A stretch of 64,000 nt of DNA from CAXNKG01 sp964202965 (lineage in GTDB: Bacteria > Acidobacteriota > Vicinamibacteria > Vicinamibacterales > UBA2999), in NCBI GenBank assembly GCA_964202965.1, contig CAXNKG010000001.1, positions 1-64,000 on the forward strand. The letters run 5' to 3'. The translations under genes and the position numbers were made by a program. Positions within the stretch are counted from its first letter, which is position 1. Every line of letters starts with the position of its first letter. Shown here piece by piece: positions 15,178-23,045 of the stretch. Below the pieces are notes generated by a model. The model made no database searches. It was not told where the DNA came from and saw only the letters and a program-made list of their open reading frames with translations.

Positions 15178-17409
15178 CGGCCGCCGCGCAGCGGCGGAGT
15201 AGATGGTGTTGAACAGAAACTTGAATGTCCCGTGCGACTGCGCGCGGAACGTGATGTCGGGCCCGAAGAGGACGACCCGCCCACGGCCGACCGGAGCCTC
15301 GAGCCCGGCCACCAGGCCCTCCAGACGATCTTGTCCCACGGCGAGGCCGCTGCGAAGGGGGGTCGGGGAATCGAACCAGGCGATCGGCCTGACACCCCGC
15401 GACGCCGCATCGGGCCGCAGACTGAACACGGGGTTGTTATTGAACATCACGTTGACGTCCGGGCCGAGTCCTGACGCCAGAGGATGCGCGGCGTCAACGG
15501 CGGCATTGAGCACCGAGCCAGGCACGTTGAACACGGATACAGGGAGCGACGCCAGAGGATAGGAGATCGGCAGCCTCAGCAGCCGCCCGAGAGAAGACGC
15601 GGCCCCCATGGCCAGCACGGTCCCGCCCCTCTGCGCCAGTGTCACCAGTGCGGGTAGGGCTGTCCGCGCCGGGAGTTCGGCCGCCACGCCGACGACCGCC
15701 TCGCCGGGCAGAATCACCACGTCGTAGCCGTCGAAGACCGTGGACTCCCATTCGCCGGTGAACACGAGGTCGTAGGGGAATTCATACCGCTCGAGCAGCC
15801 ACCGGATCCACCCGCTGGTGGACCATCCCCCCGGCCTGTCCACGAGAGCGATACGCACGTCAGCCTGCAACCGGCGATTCACGGCGGTCACAGCATCGGT
15901 TGCCGGCGATTCAACCGGTTCAGAGAGTGCCGTGAATGGCCCGTTGACGTCGTCGAACACCCGGTCGAAGTCGACGCCCATCTGCAGCGCCAGCGTCCAG
16001 CCCGTCATATCGTACGGCACGGGCGCGGTGCCTTCGTCGCTGTCGCCGGGATACACCTGCGGCTCGAACATGTCGAGCACGTGAGGACGAAACGCCTGGG
16101 CAGTCCTGACGACATACGAGCCCGTTCCGTAGGTCTTCCCTCCCGCGACAAAGGCTGCGGTGGCCCGATGCACCACGACGCCGGCCTTGAGCAGCGCGTC
16201 GACGAACCTGCCGGCGGTCGGAAAGTCGGGCTGGTCCGCGGGCAGGACGTAGGCCCGGGGACCGCCAGACCCGACGCGCCCTGCGTCGATCGCGTCACGG
16301 CCCATCCGGTAGATGCCGTACAGCCAGCGCTCGCGATCGCGGGAAGCGGCGGCGAGCACGGCACGATTGGCGGAGACGGAATAGTCGACCGCCACACGGA
16401 ACGGCGGACCCTCGCCGGGAGTGGGACTGCCGGCGGCTTCCGTGAGGATGCCGAGCTGGTTGTGAAAATTCGGCGTGGTCCGCAGCCCGCCGTTCCACCA
16501 CATCGAGTAATTGGCTGCGTCGCCGGCGACGACCGCGTGCTTCCCCTCGTCCTCGAACCGCTGGTGGATGGCGGCGCCAATCGCCTCGATGCCGCCGGCA
16601 ACCGCGGGATGAATCCGCGGATTGATGGGACCGCCAAAGGGCGGGGCGAACATGACCGCGCCTGTCAGAGGCGCCTGATGGTGGTCGTACACGACCTGCG
16701 GCAGCCAGTCGCGAAACAACACGCGGTTGATGTTGACCGTTTCCGCCTGGGTTGCCATGTAGAAGTCGCGATTGTTGTCGTGGCCGACGTACTTCTGGTA
16801 CGGACGCGGCAGTGGCCTGAGTGCCCGCTGCCGGGGATCGGGCTCGCTCATGTACGACTGCGCCACCAGTTCGTGACCGTCCGGATTCGCATGCAGGACG
16901 AGGACGATCACGTCACGGAGAATCCGCTCGGTTTCCGGATCGGTGCCGCTCACGAGCTCGTAGACGATCTGGATCAGCTGCTGGGCGCTGAGCACTTCGG
17001 TCGCGTGCAACCCGCCGGCGATGCAGACGATCGCTTTTCCCTGCGCCGCCAGGGCACGCGCGTCCTCGTCCGACAGATCGCCCGCCAGCGCCAGCCGCCG
17101 CGCGATGCCACGATAGCGATCCAGCTGCGCGTGATTCTCCGGTGACGTGACGACCGCCATCACCTGCGCGCGGCCCTCTTCGGTCCGGCCAATCTCCACG
17201 AGCGACATGCGGTCCGAGTCGCGGTCAAGCCGGCGCCAGTACGATTCCAGGCCGGCATAGGTGGCCAGAAAGTAGTCGTCGCCGATGGCGGCGCCGAAGG
17301 CCTGTCGCGGCGAGAGGACGTGCGGCGCCGTCTCCGGGTACGTGGCAGTCTGCACGCTCGCGAGGGTCAGCAGCAGGCCGGCCGCGAGCGCGCGCGATCG
17401 AGTCAGCAT
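15175..17409 (-). CDS. Exported M14-family zinc carboxypeptidase
   Basis: A 744-residue protein with a signal peptide (residues 1-21). The M14 zinc site is visible: GGLHATEV with H135 and E138, LVLHANPDGHE (residues 170-180), and a downstream VVYDHHQAP that should supply the third ligand. A long C-terminal region, about 400-744, resembles the glutamine amidotransferase-like fold (VVILPGEAVV, MGAASSLGRLL, VLFGPDITFRAQSHGTFKFL) attached to many large M14 proteins of Acidobacteria. It probably trims peptides in the periplasm. It stands alone, 41 bp upstream of aspartokinase on the same strand, with a hairpin between. Confidence 0.9.
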   Translation of the reverse strand: MLTRSRALAAGLLLTLASVQTATYPETAPHVLSPRQAFGAAIGDDYFLATYAGLESYWRRLDRDSDRMSLVEIGRTEEGRAQVMAVVTSPENHAQLDRYRGIARRLALAGDLSDEDARALAAQGKAIVCIAGGLHATEVLSAQQLIQIVYELVSGTDPETERILRDVIVLVLHANPDGHELVAQSYMSEPDPRQRALRPLPRPYQKYVGHDNNRDFYMATQAETVNINRVLFRDWLPQVVYDHHQAPLTGAVMFAPPFGGPINPRIHPAVAGGIEAIGAAIHQRFEDEGKHAVVAGDAANYSMWWNGGLRTTPNFHNQLGILTEAAGSPTPGEGPPFRVAVDYSVSANRAVLAAASRDRERWLYGIYRMGRDAIDAGRVGSGGPRAYVLPADQPDFPTAGRFVDALLKAGVVVHRATAAFVAGGKTYGTGSYVVRTAQAFRPHVLDMFEPQVYPGDSDEGTAPVPYDMTGWTLALQMGVDFDRVFDDVNGPFTALSEPVESPATDAVTAVNRRLQADVRIALVDRPGGWSTSGWIRWLLERYEFPYDLVFTGEWESTVFDGYDVVILPGEAVVGVAAELPARTALPALVTLAQRGGTVLAMGAASSLGRLLRLPISYPLASLPVSVFNVPGSVLNAAVDAAHPLASGLGPDVNVMFNNNPVFSLRPDAASRGVRPIAWFDSPTPLRSGLAVGQDRLEGLVAGLEAPVGRGRVVLFGPDITFRAQSHGTFKFLFNTIYSAAARRP

Positions 17410-17441
17410 CGGATTCGTATGATAAGGCGGTAATCTGAATC

Positions 17442-18194
17442 GTGTTCACGATCGCCACCTGGAACGTCAACGGCATTCGCGCCCGCCAGGCGGAGGTCCA
17501 GGACTTCATCGAGCGCGAGCAGCCCGACGTGCTCTGCCTCCAGGAGATCAAGGCCGCCGTCGATCAACTGCCGGTCTGGCTGTGCCAGCTGGAGGGCTAC
17601 TGGTGCTACTGGCATGGCGGCAAGGGCTACTCGGGCGTGGGGCTGCACGTCCGCACGGCGACGGTAGCCGAGTCGCCGGTCTTTGCGCATCCCGATTTCG
17701 ATTTCGAACACCGCATCGTCTCCGTCCGTCTGCCGCAGGCGGTGGTGGCGTCAGTGTATGTGCCGAACGGTGGCAAGGACTTCCCCGCCAAGATGCGCTT
17801 TCTGGAGGCGCTCGATGCGTACGCGCTGGAGCTGCAGTCGGAGGGCACACCGCTCGTCCTGTGCGGCGATCTCAACGTCGCCCGCACCGAGATGGACGTC
17901 CATCCCAAGGAACGAAAGCCGGGTGCGACCGGCCAGCGTCCGGAGGAACGTACGCTGCTCGAGAGCCTCATCAGCCGAGGACTTGTCGACGTCCATCGCC
18001 GACTCGAGCCCGACAACGCGGAGCTCTTCACATGGTGGGCGCCGTGGCGCAACATGAGGCAGCGGAATATCGGGTGGCGGCTGGACTACGTGCTGGCCTC
18101 GCAACGTCTTGCCGATCGAGTCACGTCCTGCGCCGTCCAGCGCGAGTTCGGCACAAGCGACCACGGCCCCGTGTTGGCTACTTTTGACCTTTGA
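17442..18194 (+). CDS. xth: Exodeoxyribonuclease III
   Basis: A 250-residue AP endonuclease/3'-5' exonuclease of the EEP fold acting in base excision repair. Family marks are TWNVNGIRAR (residue 7), LCLQEIKA with the metal-binding E35, YVPNGGKD, LCGDLNVARTEMDVH, IGWRLDYVLAS and the catalytic SDHGPVLATF. GTG 17442 follows a TAATCT box by 5 nt. The last codons (TFDL) and the TGA stop are formed by the first units of the downstream 7-bp array. Confidence 0.93.
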   Translation: MFTIATWNVNGIRARQAEVQDFIEREQPDVLCLQEIKAAVDQLPVWLCQLEGYWCYWHGGKGYSGVGLHVRTATVAESPVFAHPDFDFEHRIVSVRLPQAVVASVYVPNGGKDFPAKMRFLEALDAYALELQSEGTPLVLCGDLNVARTEMDVHPKERKPGATGQRPEERTLLESLISRGLVDVHRRLEPDNAELFTWWAPWRNMRQRNIGWRLDYVLASQRLADRVTSCAVQREFGTSDHGPVLATFDL

Positions 18195-18266
18195 CCTTTG
18201 ACCTTTGACCTTTGACCTTTGACCTTTGACTTCTGACTTCTGACTTCTGACTTCTGACTTCTGACT
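18182..18266. repeat. 7-bp tandem array (TTTGACC x6, TTCTGAC x5)
   Basis: About six TTTGACC units run directly into about five TTCTGAC units in one orientation. The left end supplies the exonuclease III stop and the right end the TAA stop of the convergent YkgJ-like gene, so the array is a shared 3' end. Confidence 0.92.
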
Positions 18267-19423
18267 TACGTCTCCTCCACCCTCGACCACCCCTCCGCCA
18301 GTTCATCTCCAGCGGCCAGATGATTCAGCAGGAAGTCCGCCTGCCGGAAGGCCTCGCGGAGTAAGTCCGCATCCAGCACCCGTCCAGCATTCCTGACCTG
18401 GCGGGCTGCCTCCACGCGGACCAGCCCGAGCGCCGCCTCCAGGCCTCGCACGATGGTCAGCACGCCTCGCCCCTGATACGCCGTCCATGACGCAAACGCC
18501 TTCGTGGCCACAAACCGCGTGAGCGGCAGACGCCACTCCTGCCATTGCCCGGCCACGCCGTTCGCGTACGCGAGATCCAGTCCGGTTTCATCCGGCTCCG
18601 GCATCATGTCGGCGGGAACCGCTTGGAGGAGGTCCGCATAGATCGCGAGACTGGCGTCGAGCGCTCGATGCGGATCGGCCCGCACGTCCGTCTGTGGCAG
18701 CGCGGCGACCGCCTCGGCAATCGAGCCGCTCGTCCGTGAATAGCGCCGCAGCTGGCGTGCATCGCGATCCAGCGTCGCGATAATGCCCTCGGGAGTCATG
18801 CCGTCGCGGGCGCAGCACGCGACCATGTGGTGCTCCCATGCCGAGTACCCCGCAAGGTCCATCAGCATCCGCGGGTGCAGCAGCGGCGGCCAGTCCTCCG
18901 GCGTAATGACGAGGCCTTCGTACTCCGCCTGCGGAAATGCCGCCGGCGCGTCCACAATCTCCAGCGCCACATCCTCGCGGAACAGCATCGCCGCGGCCGT
19001 CGGGCAATAGTGCGTCAGCGTGATCGACGTGCCGCGGCCGTCGCGCACGGCCAGCCGAGGGAAGTGCTGGCATGTGGCGGGCAGCTGTTCGTGGCCCGCA
19101 TCCCGATGCACCGCGCACAGGCCCGAGCCACGGTGATAGAACACGCAATCGCCGGTCGACGTCCGCGCGACCATCGCCGCCGCTTCGTCTGGCAGGTCGT
19201 CACCCGTCATCAGGACCGGATCGCCGTTGTGCGGCTCAGCGGCGGTACGCACCGCTCCGGTCGCCAGGGCGTCCGACAGCGATCGGTACAACGGCAGCTC
19301 GATCGGGACGTCCCAGTCCGACGTGCAGCACACCCCGGACTGGTGGCATCGATAGTCGGCGTGAATGCTGAGCGCGAAGACGGGGCGCGCGGGGGGGCGA
19401 TTCGTTGCAGCCGACTCTTGCAT
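18266..19423 (-). CDS. YkgJ-like cysteine-cluster protein
   Basis: A 385-residue protein with a YkgJ-like cysteine cluster: CHQSGVCC near residue 27, then GDCVFYHRGSGLCAVH near 91 and LPATCQHFPR near 116. Such clusters bind zinc or an Fe-S centre; function in this family is mostly unknown, with one branch described as flagellin lysine N-methylase. The C-terminal 200 residues are alpha-helical with no recognised motif. The ATG at 19423 shares a CATG with a possible divergent start on the other strand. Confidence 0.7.
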   Translation of the reverse strand: MQESAATNRPPARPVFALSIHADYRCHQSGVCCTSDWDVPIELPLYRSLSDALATGAVRTAAEPHNGDPVLMTGDDLPDEAAAMVARTSTGDCVFYHRGSGLCAVHRDAGHEQLPATCQHFPRLAVRDGRGTSITLTHYCPTAAAMLFREDVALEIVDAPAAFPQAEYEGLVITPEDWPPLLHPRMLMDLAGYSAWEHHMVACCARDGMTPEGIIATLDRDARQLRRYSRTSGSIAEAVAALPQTDVRADPHRALDASLAIYADLLQAVPADMMPEPDETGLDLAYANGVAGQWQEWRLPLTRFVATKAFASWTAYQGRGVLTIVRGLEAALGLVRVEAARQVRNAGRVLDADLLREAFRQADFLLNHLAAGDELAEGWSRVEET

Positions 19424-19454
19424 GCGTCACCAATTCAACTACAATCCGCATCGC

Positions 19455-20009
19455 GTGAGGCAACAGCTTCGGATCGGACGATTACGCCACGTCGCGACGC
19501 TGGCGGGGTTCTGTCTTGCGCTGGGCGCGCTTCCCGGAACGAGCGGCGCCGTGGCGGATGGGCCGGCGGTCGAGGATCTGCGCAGCCGCGGCCTTGAAAT
19601 GCCGGTCGAGGGCGTGGCTGAGGGCGACCTGCGCGATACCTTTTCCGCCGGGCGAGGCAGACGGGCGCACGCGGCGATCGACATCATGGCGCCGCGCCAC
19701 ACGCCGGTCCTCGCCGTCGAGGACGGCGTGATTGTCCGGGCGTTCGACAGCCGGGGCGCCGGCGGGTTGAACGTGTACCAGTTCGATCCGACCGGCACCT
19801 ACTGCTACTACTACGCGCACCTCGATCGCTATGCGGATGGCGTGCGCGACGGCGTGAAGGTCCAGCGGGGACAGGTGATCGGATACGTCGGCACCACCGG
19901 CAATGCCTCGCCCGGCGCTCCGCACCTCCATTTCGCAATCTTCCGCCTGACGCCCGAGCGCCTCTGGGGGAAGGGCGAGCGGATCAACCCTTACGCCGTT
20001 CTTCGTTAG
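19455..20009 (+). CDS. Exported M23-family peptidase
   Basis: About 184 residues with an N-terminal hydrophobic segment (HVATLAGFCLALGALPG), so exported or membrane-anchored. The M23 zinc motifs are present: HAAIDIMAP (HxxxD) and APHLHFAIF (HxH), with YAHLDRY between. It probably cuts peptidoglycan crosslinks, though the family also contains inactive regulators; here the motifs are intact. GTG 19455 is chosen because a TACAAT box (19440-19445) lies 9 nt upstream; ATG 19422 would overlap the divergent YkgJ-like start and the -10 box. Confidence 0.87.
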   Translation: MRQQLRIGRLRHVATLAGFCLALGALPGTSGAVADGPAVEDLRSRGLEMPVEGVAEGDLRDTFSAGRGRRAHAAIDIMAPRHTPVLAVEDGVIVRAFDSRGAGGLNVYQFDPTGTYCYYYAHLDRYADGVRDGVKVQRGQVIGYVGTTGNASPGAPHLHFAIFRLTPERLWGKGERINPYAVLR

Positions 20010-20133
20010 GCCTTTCTTTTCAACTACTTACAGAAGTACACAACTATTACATTGGCCCATCCGCGGGCCTGCTATCGTGCACTGTCCTTCGAGGACGCTT
20101 TCCCAACACTTTCCGGAGGCTGACGTTACAACG

Positions 20134-21009
20134 ATGGCGATGACGACCCCCACGCTGCGCTTCGGCCGCAAATATCAGAGCGGTGTGAACTGGATCACGG
20201 CAATTGCCATGACGGCTTTCCACATCGGCGCGGTGGCGGCGCTCTTCTACATCGATGTGGGCGCCATCCTGGTGGCCGTTGCCCTCTGGGTGGCGGCCGG
20301 CATGCTCGGCATCGGGATGGCCTATCACCGCCTCCTGACGCACCGCGGCTACAAGACCACCCGCTGGATGGAGTACTTCCTCACGTGGTGCGCCACGCTC
20401 GCGCTCGAGGGAGGGCCGATCTTCTGGGTCGCCGTCCACCGCATCCATCATCAGAAGTCCGACCACGAAGGCGATCCGCACACGCCGCGCGAAGGCAGGC
20501 TGTGGGCGCATATGGGCTGGATCTTCCTCGGCGAAGGACTCCACCAGGATCAGTCGGTCCTCAACAAGTACGTCCCCGACCTGTCGCGCGATCCGGTCCA
20601 TCTGTGGCTGTCGAAGTGGCACTGGACGAGCAACGTCATCGTCGGCCTCCTGCTGCTGGCGTTTGGCGGCATCCCCTACGTCCTGTGGGGCATCTTCTTC
20701 CGCACGACGTGGGGCCTCCATTCGACGTGGCTCGTGAACTCGGCCACGCATCTCTGGGGCTCGCGCCGGTTCAAGACGCGCGACGACTCGACGAACAACT
20801 GGTGGGTCGCGCTCCTCACCTTCGGCGAGGGATGGCACAACAACCACCACGCCCATCCGACCTCAGCCCGCCACGGCCTGGCCTGGTACGAGCTCGACAT
20901 GAACTGGATTGGCATCAACACGCTGAAGATGTTCGGCCTCGCCTGGGACATCAAGGTGGCGAAGGTCCGACAGCCGGTTTCGGAAGAACTTGATGAGGCT
21001 GTCGCATAA
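20134..21009 (+). CDS. Acyl-CoA/fatty-acid desaturase
   Basis: A 291-residue membrane desaturase. The three histidine boxes that hold the di-iron centre are HRLLTH (65-70), HRIHH (102-106) and HNNHH (near 240), in the order of delta-9 acyl-CoA desaturases of DesC type. Four hydrophobic segments flank the boxes. It makes unsaturated fatty acids for membrane lipids. ATG 20134 is preferred over GTG 20077 because a GGAGG lies about 15 nt upstream and the family begins here. The stop runs into a heptamer array. Region 20010-20133 holds only its leader. Confidence 0.92.
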   Translation: MAMTTPTLRFGRKYQSGVNWITAIAMTAFHIGAVAALFYIDVGAILVAVALWVAAGMLGIGMAYHRLLTHRGYKTTRWMEYFLTWCATLALEGGPIFWVAVHRIHHQKSDHEGDPHTPREGRLWAHMGWIFLGEGLHQDQSVLNKYVPDLSRDPVHLWLSKWHWTSNVIVGLLLLAFGGIPYVLWGIFFRTTWGLHSTWLVNSATHLWGSRRFKTRDDSTNNWWVALLTFGEGWHNNHHAHPTSARHGLAWYELDMNWIGINTLKMFGLAWDIKVAKVRQPVSEELDEAVA

Positions 21010-21134
21010 GTCAAAGGGCAAGAGTCAAACGTCAAAGGTAGTTGCGAAAAATTCTTGCCAACTTGCTTTTGACTTTTTGACTCTTTACTTTTGACTTTTG
21101 ACTTTTGACTTTTGACTTTTGACTTTTGACTTAT
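21006..21134. repeat. Facing 7-bp repeat arrays (GTCAAAG / TTTTGAC)
   Basis: Degenerate AAGTCAAAGGGCAAGAGTC units, a 25-bp spacer, then seven near-perfect TTTTGAC units on the other side form inverted arrays. They follow the desaturase stop and precede the sensor kinase promoter. Confidence 0.88.
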
Positions 21135-21151
21135 CCCCTACAATTCCCTAT

Positions 21152-22057
21152 GTGACCCGGCGCCAGCAGGCCATCGCGTTCTTCGTCGCGCTCTGTGTCC
21201 TGCTGGTCGCTGCGGCGATTGTCCTCAACGTCGGCTGGATCCTCATCAACGCGCGGCGCGCCCTGCCGCTCGTCCTCGGCGTCATTTCCTTCGCGCTGAT
21301 CATCGCGGGCCTCATCATCTACACCGTCTTCCTCGTCCTCGAGATCAAGAGGAACGAGGAGCACCAGACCTTCATCAACGCCGTCACCCACGAGCTCAAG
21401 ACGCCCATCGCGTCGATGCGGCTGTACCTGCAGACGCTCCAGTCGCGCGACGTCGACGAAGCGCAGCGCAAGCAGTTCTACGAGATCATGCTGGCCGACG
21501 CGGAGCGGCTGCATCTCACCGTGGATCAGGTGCTCAAGGCGGGGTCGCTCGCGCAGAAGCAGAAGCGGAAGGCGAAAGCGGCCATCTGGTCGCCGGTCGA
21601 CGTGGCCGCCGTCGCCCGCGAGTGCGTGCAGCTGGCGCTCGTCCGCCATCACTTGAATCCGGACGCGATCGCCCTCGAGGCGCATGACGAAGGACCGCTC
21701 ATGGTCAACGGCGACGCCGAGGAGCTGAGCTCGGTCCTCAGAAACCTCCTCGACAACGCCGTCAAGTACTCGGGGGATGACGTGCGCGTGACCGTGTCGC
21801 TCGCGGCGCCAACGCCCGCGACGATCTGGGTTCGCGTCCAGGACCATGGCGCCGGCATTCCACGCAAGCAGCTCAAGCGAATCTTCAACCGGTTCTACCG
21901 CGTGCAGGCGCACGGTCTGCGCCAGGTCAAAGGCACGGGCCTCGGTCTCTACATCGTGAGGGAAATCGCGCGGGCGCACGGCGGCCGGGTGTTCGCGCAG
22001 AGCGAGGGTGAAGGACGCGGGGCCACTTTCACCGTCGAACTGCCGCGACGCGCATGA
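21152..22057 (+). CDS. Sensor histidine kinase, intramembrane-sensing type
   Basis: A 301-residue histidine kinase. Two membrane segments (about 8-33 and 38-64) are joined by only about four residues, so there is no periplasmic sensor domain. The HisKA box is FINAVTHELKTPIASMRLYL with H80; HATPase_c motifs are LRNLLDNAVKYS, DHGAGIP and GTGLGLYIVREIARAHGG. GTG 21152 is 7 nt after a TACAAT box; upstream TTG codons would be inside repeat DNA. Its partner regulator follows after 167 bp of 9-bp repeats, unusual for a pair that normally overlaps. Confidence 0.92.
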   Translation: MTRRQQAIAFFVALCVLLVAAAIVLNVGWILINARRALPLVLGVISFALIIAGLIIYTVFLVLEIKRNEEHQTFINAVTHELKTPIASMRLYLQTLQSRDVDEAQRKQFYEIMLADAERLHLTVDQVLKAGSLAQKQKRKAKAAIWSPVDVAAVARECVQLALVRHHLNPDAIALEAHDEGPLMVNGDAEELSSVLRNLLDNAVKYSGDDVRVTVSLAAPTPATIWVRVQDHGAGIPRKQLKRIFNRFYRVQAHGLRQVKGTGLGLYIVREIARAHGGRVFAQSEGEGRGATFTVELPRRA

Positions 22058-22224
22058 GCGGGTTCCTGGAGTTCCTGGAGTTCCTGGAGTTCCCAGGGTG
22101 CGTGTTCGACGAACTTCAGGAACCGTACGAACCTCAGGAACCGTACGAACCTCAGGAACCTTAGGAACCTTAGGAACCTTAGGAACACTAGGAACACTAG
22201 GAACACTAGGAACACTAGGACCAG
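22058..22224. repeat. 9-bp repeat arrays between kinase and regulator
   Basis: GTTCCTGGA x3, then inverted units CGTACGAACCTCAGGAAC x2, GGAACCTTA x3 and GGAACACTA x4. The two halves are partly reverse complementary, so a folded transcript is possible. It separates two genes that are normally fused into one operon. Confidence 0.9.
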
Positions 22225-22956
22225 GTGAGCAGAATTCTGATCGTCGAGGACGAGCAGCACATCGCGAACGGTCTCCGCTTCAACCTCGAAGCCGACGGGC
22301 ACGAGGCGACCGTCGTCGGCAACGCCGACAGCGCGCTCGCGCTGCTGCGCGAGGGGCATCCCTTCGACGCGGTGATTCTCGACGTGATGCTGCCTGGCAA
22401 GGACGGCTTTACGGTGGCATCCGAGCTGCGCGCCGCGGGCCAGTTCGTCCCCATCCTGATGCTCACCGCGCGCAACAGCGCCGCCGACGTGCTGCGCGGG
22501 TTCGAAACCGGCGCCGACGACTACCTCCCGAAACCCTTCGACCTGCCGATCCTGCTCGCGCGCGTCAAGGGGCTGCTGCGCCGACGGCAGTGGAACGAGC
22601 AGGAGCCCCCCGCTCCCGAGACCTCGCGCACCGGCGAAGCGGACGTCTACCGCTTCGACGGCCGCACGATCGACTTCTCCGCCATGGAGGTCCGCGTCGG
22701 CGAGAAGGTGCATCGCCTGACGGTGATGGAATGCGAGCTGCTCCGGTACCTGGTGAAGCACGCGGCGCAGCCCGTCTCGCGGAGCGCCATCCTGCAGGAT
22801 GTGTGGGGGGTGAGCGACGCCGTCGATACCCGCGCCATCGACAACTTCGTGGTCCGTCTCCGGCGCTACCTGGACGACCAGCCCGGCACGCCGAGATTTC
22901 TCCAGACGGTGCGCGGGGTCGGGTACCGGTTCGTGCTGGAGCCTGGGGGTTCTTAG
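22225..22956 (+). CDS. OmpR/PhoB-type response regulator
   Basis: A 243-residue regulator. The receiver domain (1-120) has the acidic pair in VEDEQ, the phosphoacceptor D53 in ILDVMLPGKDG, and K in LPKPFDLP. The C-terminal winged helix (about 140-235) shows LTVMECELLRYLVKH and NFVVRLRRYLDD with VRGVGYRF. It should bind DNA as a dimer after phosphorylation by the preceding kinase. The start is GTG 22225. Its TAG stop comes from the first unit of the next 9-bp array. Confidence 0.93.
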   Translation: MSRILIVEDEQHIANGLRFNLEADGHEATVVGNADSALALLREGHPFDAVILDVMLPGKDGFTVASELRAAGQFVPILMLTARNSAADVLRGFETGADDYLPKPFDLPILLARVKGLLRRRQWNEQEPPAPETSRTGEADVYRFDGRTIDFSAMEVRVGEKVHRLTVMECELLRYLVKHAAQPVSRSAILQDVWGVSDAVDTRAIDNFVVRLRRYLDDQPGTPRFLQTVRGVGYRFVLEPGGS

Positions 22957-23045
22957 GGTTCCTGGGGTTCCTGGGGTTCCTGGGGTTCCTGGGGTTCCTA
23001 GAGTTCCTAGAGTTCCTAGAGTTCCTGGGGTTCCTGGAGTTCCTA
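22951..23045. repeat. 9-bp tandem array (GGTTCCTGG / AGTTCCTAG)
   Basis: About ten units of GGTTCCTGG and AGTTCCTAG in one orientation. Its two ends provide the TAG stop of the response regulator on the plus strand and the TAG stop of the kinase on the minus strand; the CTAG inside the unit reads as a stop both ways. Confidence 0.92.
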
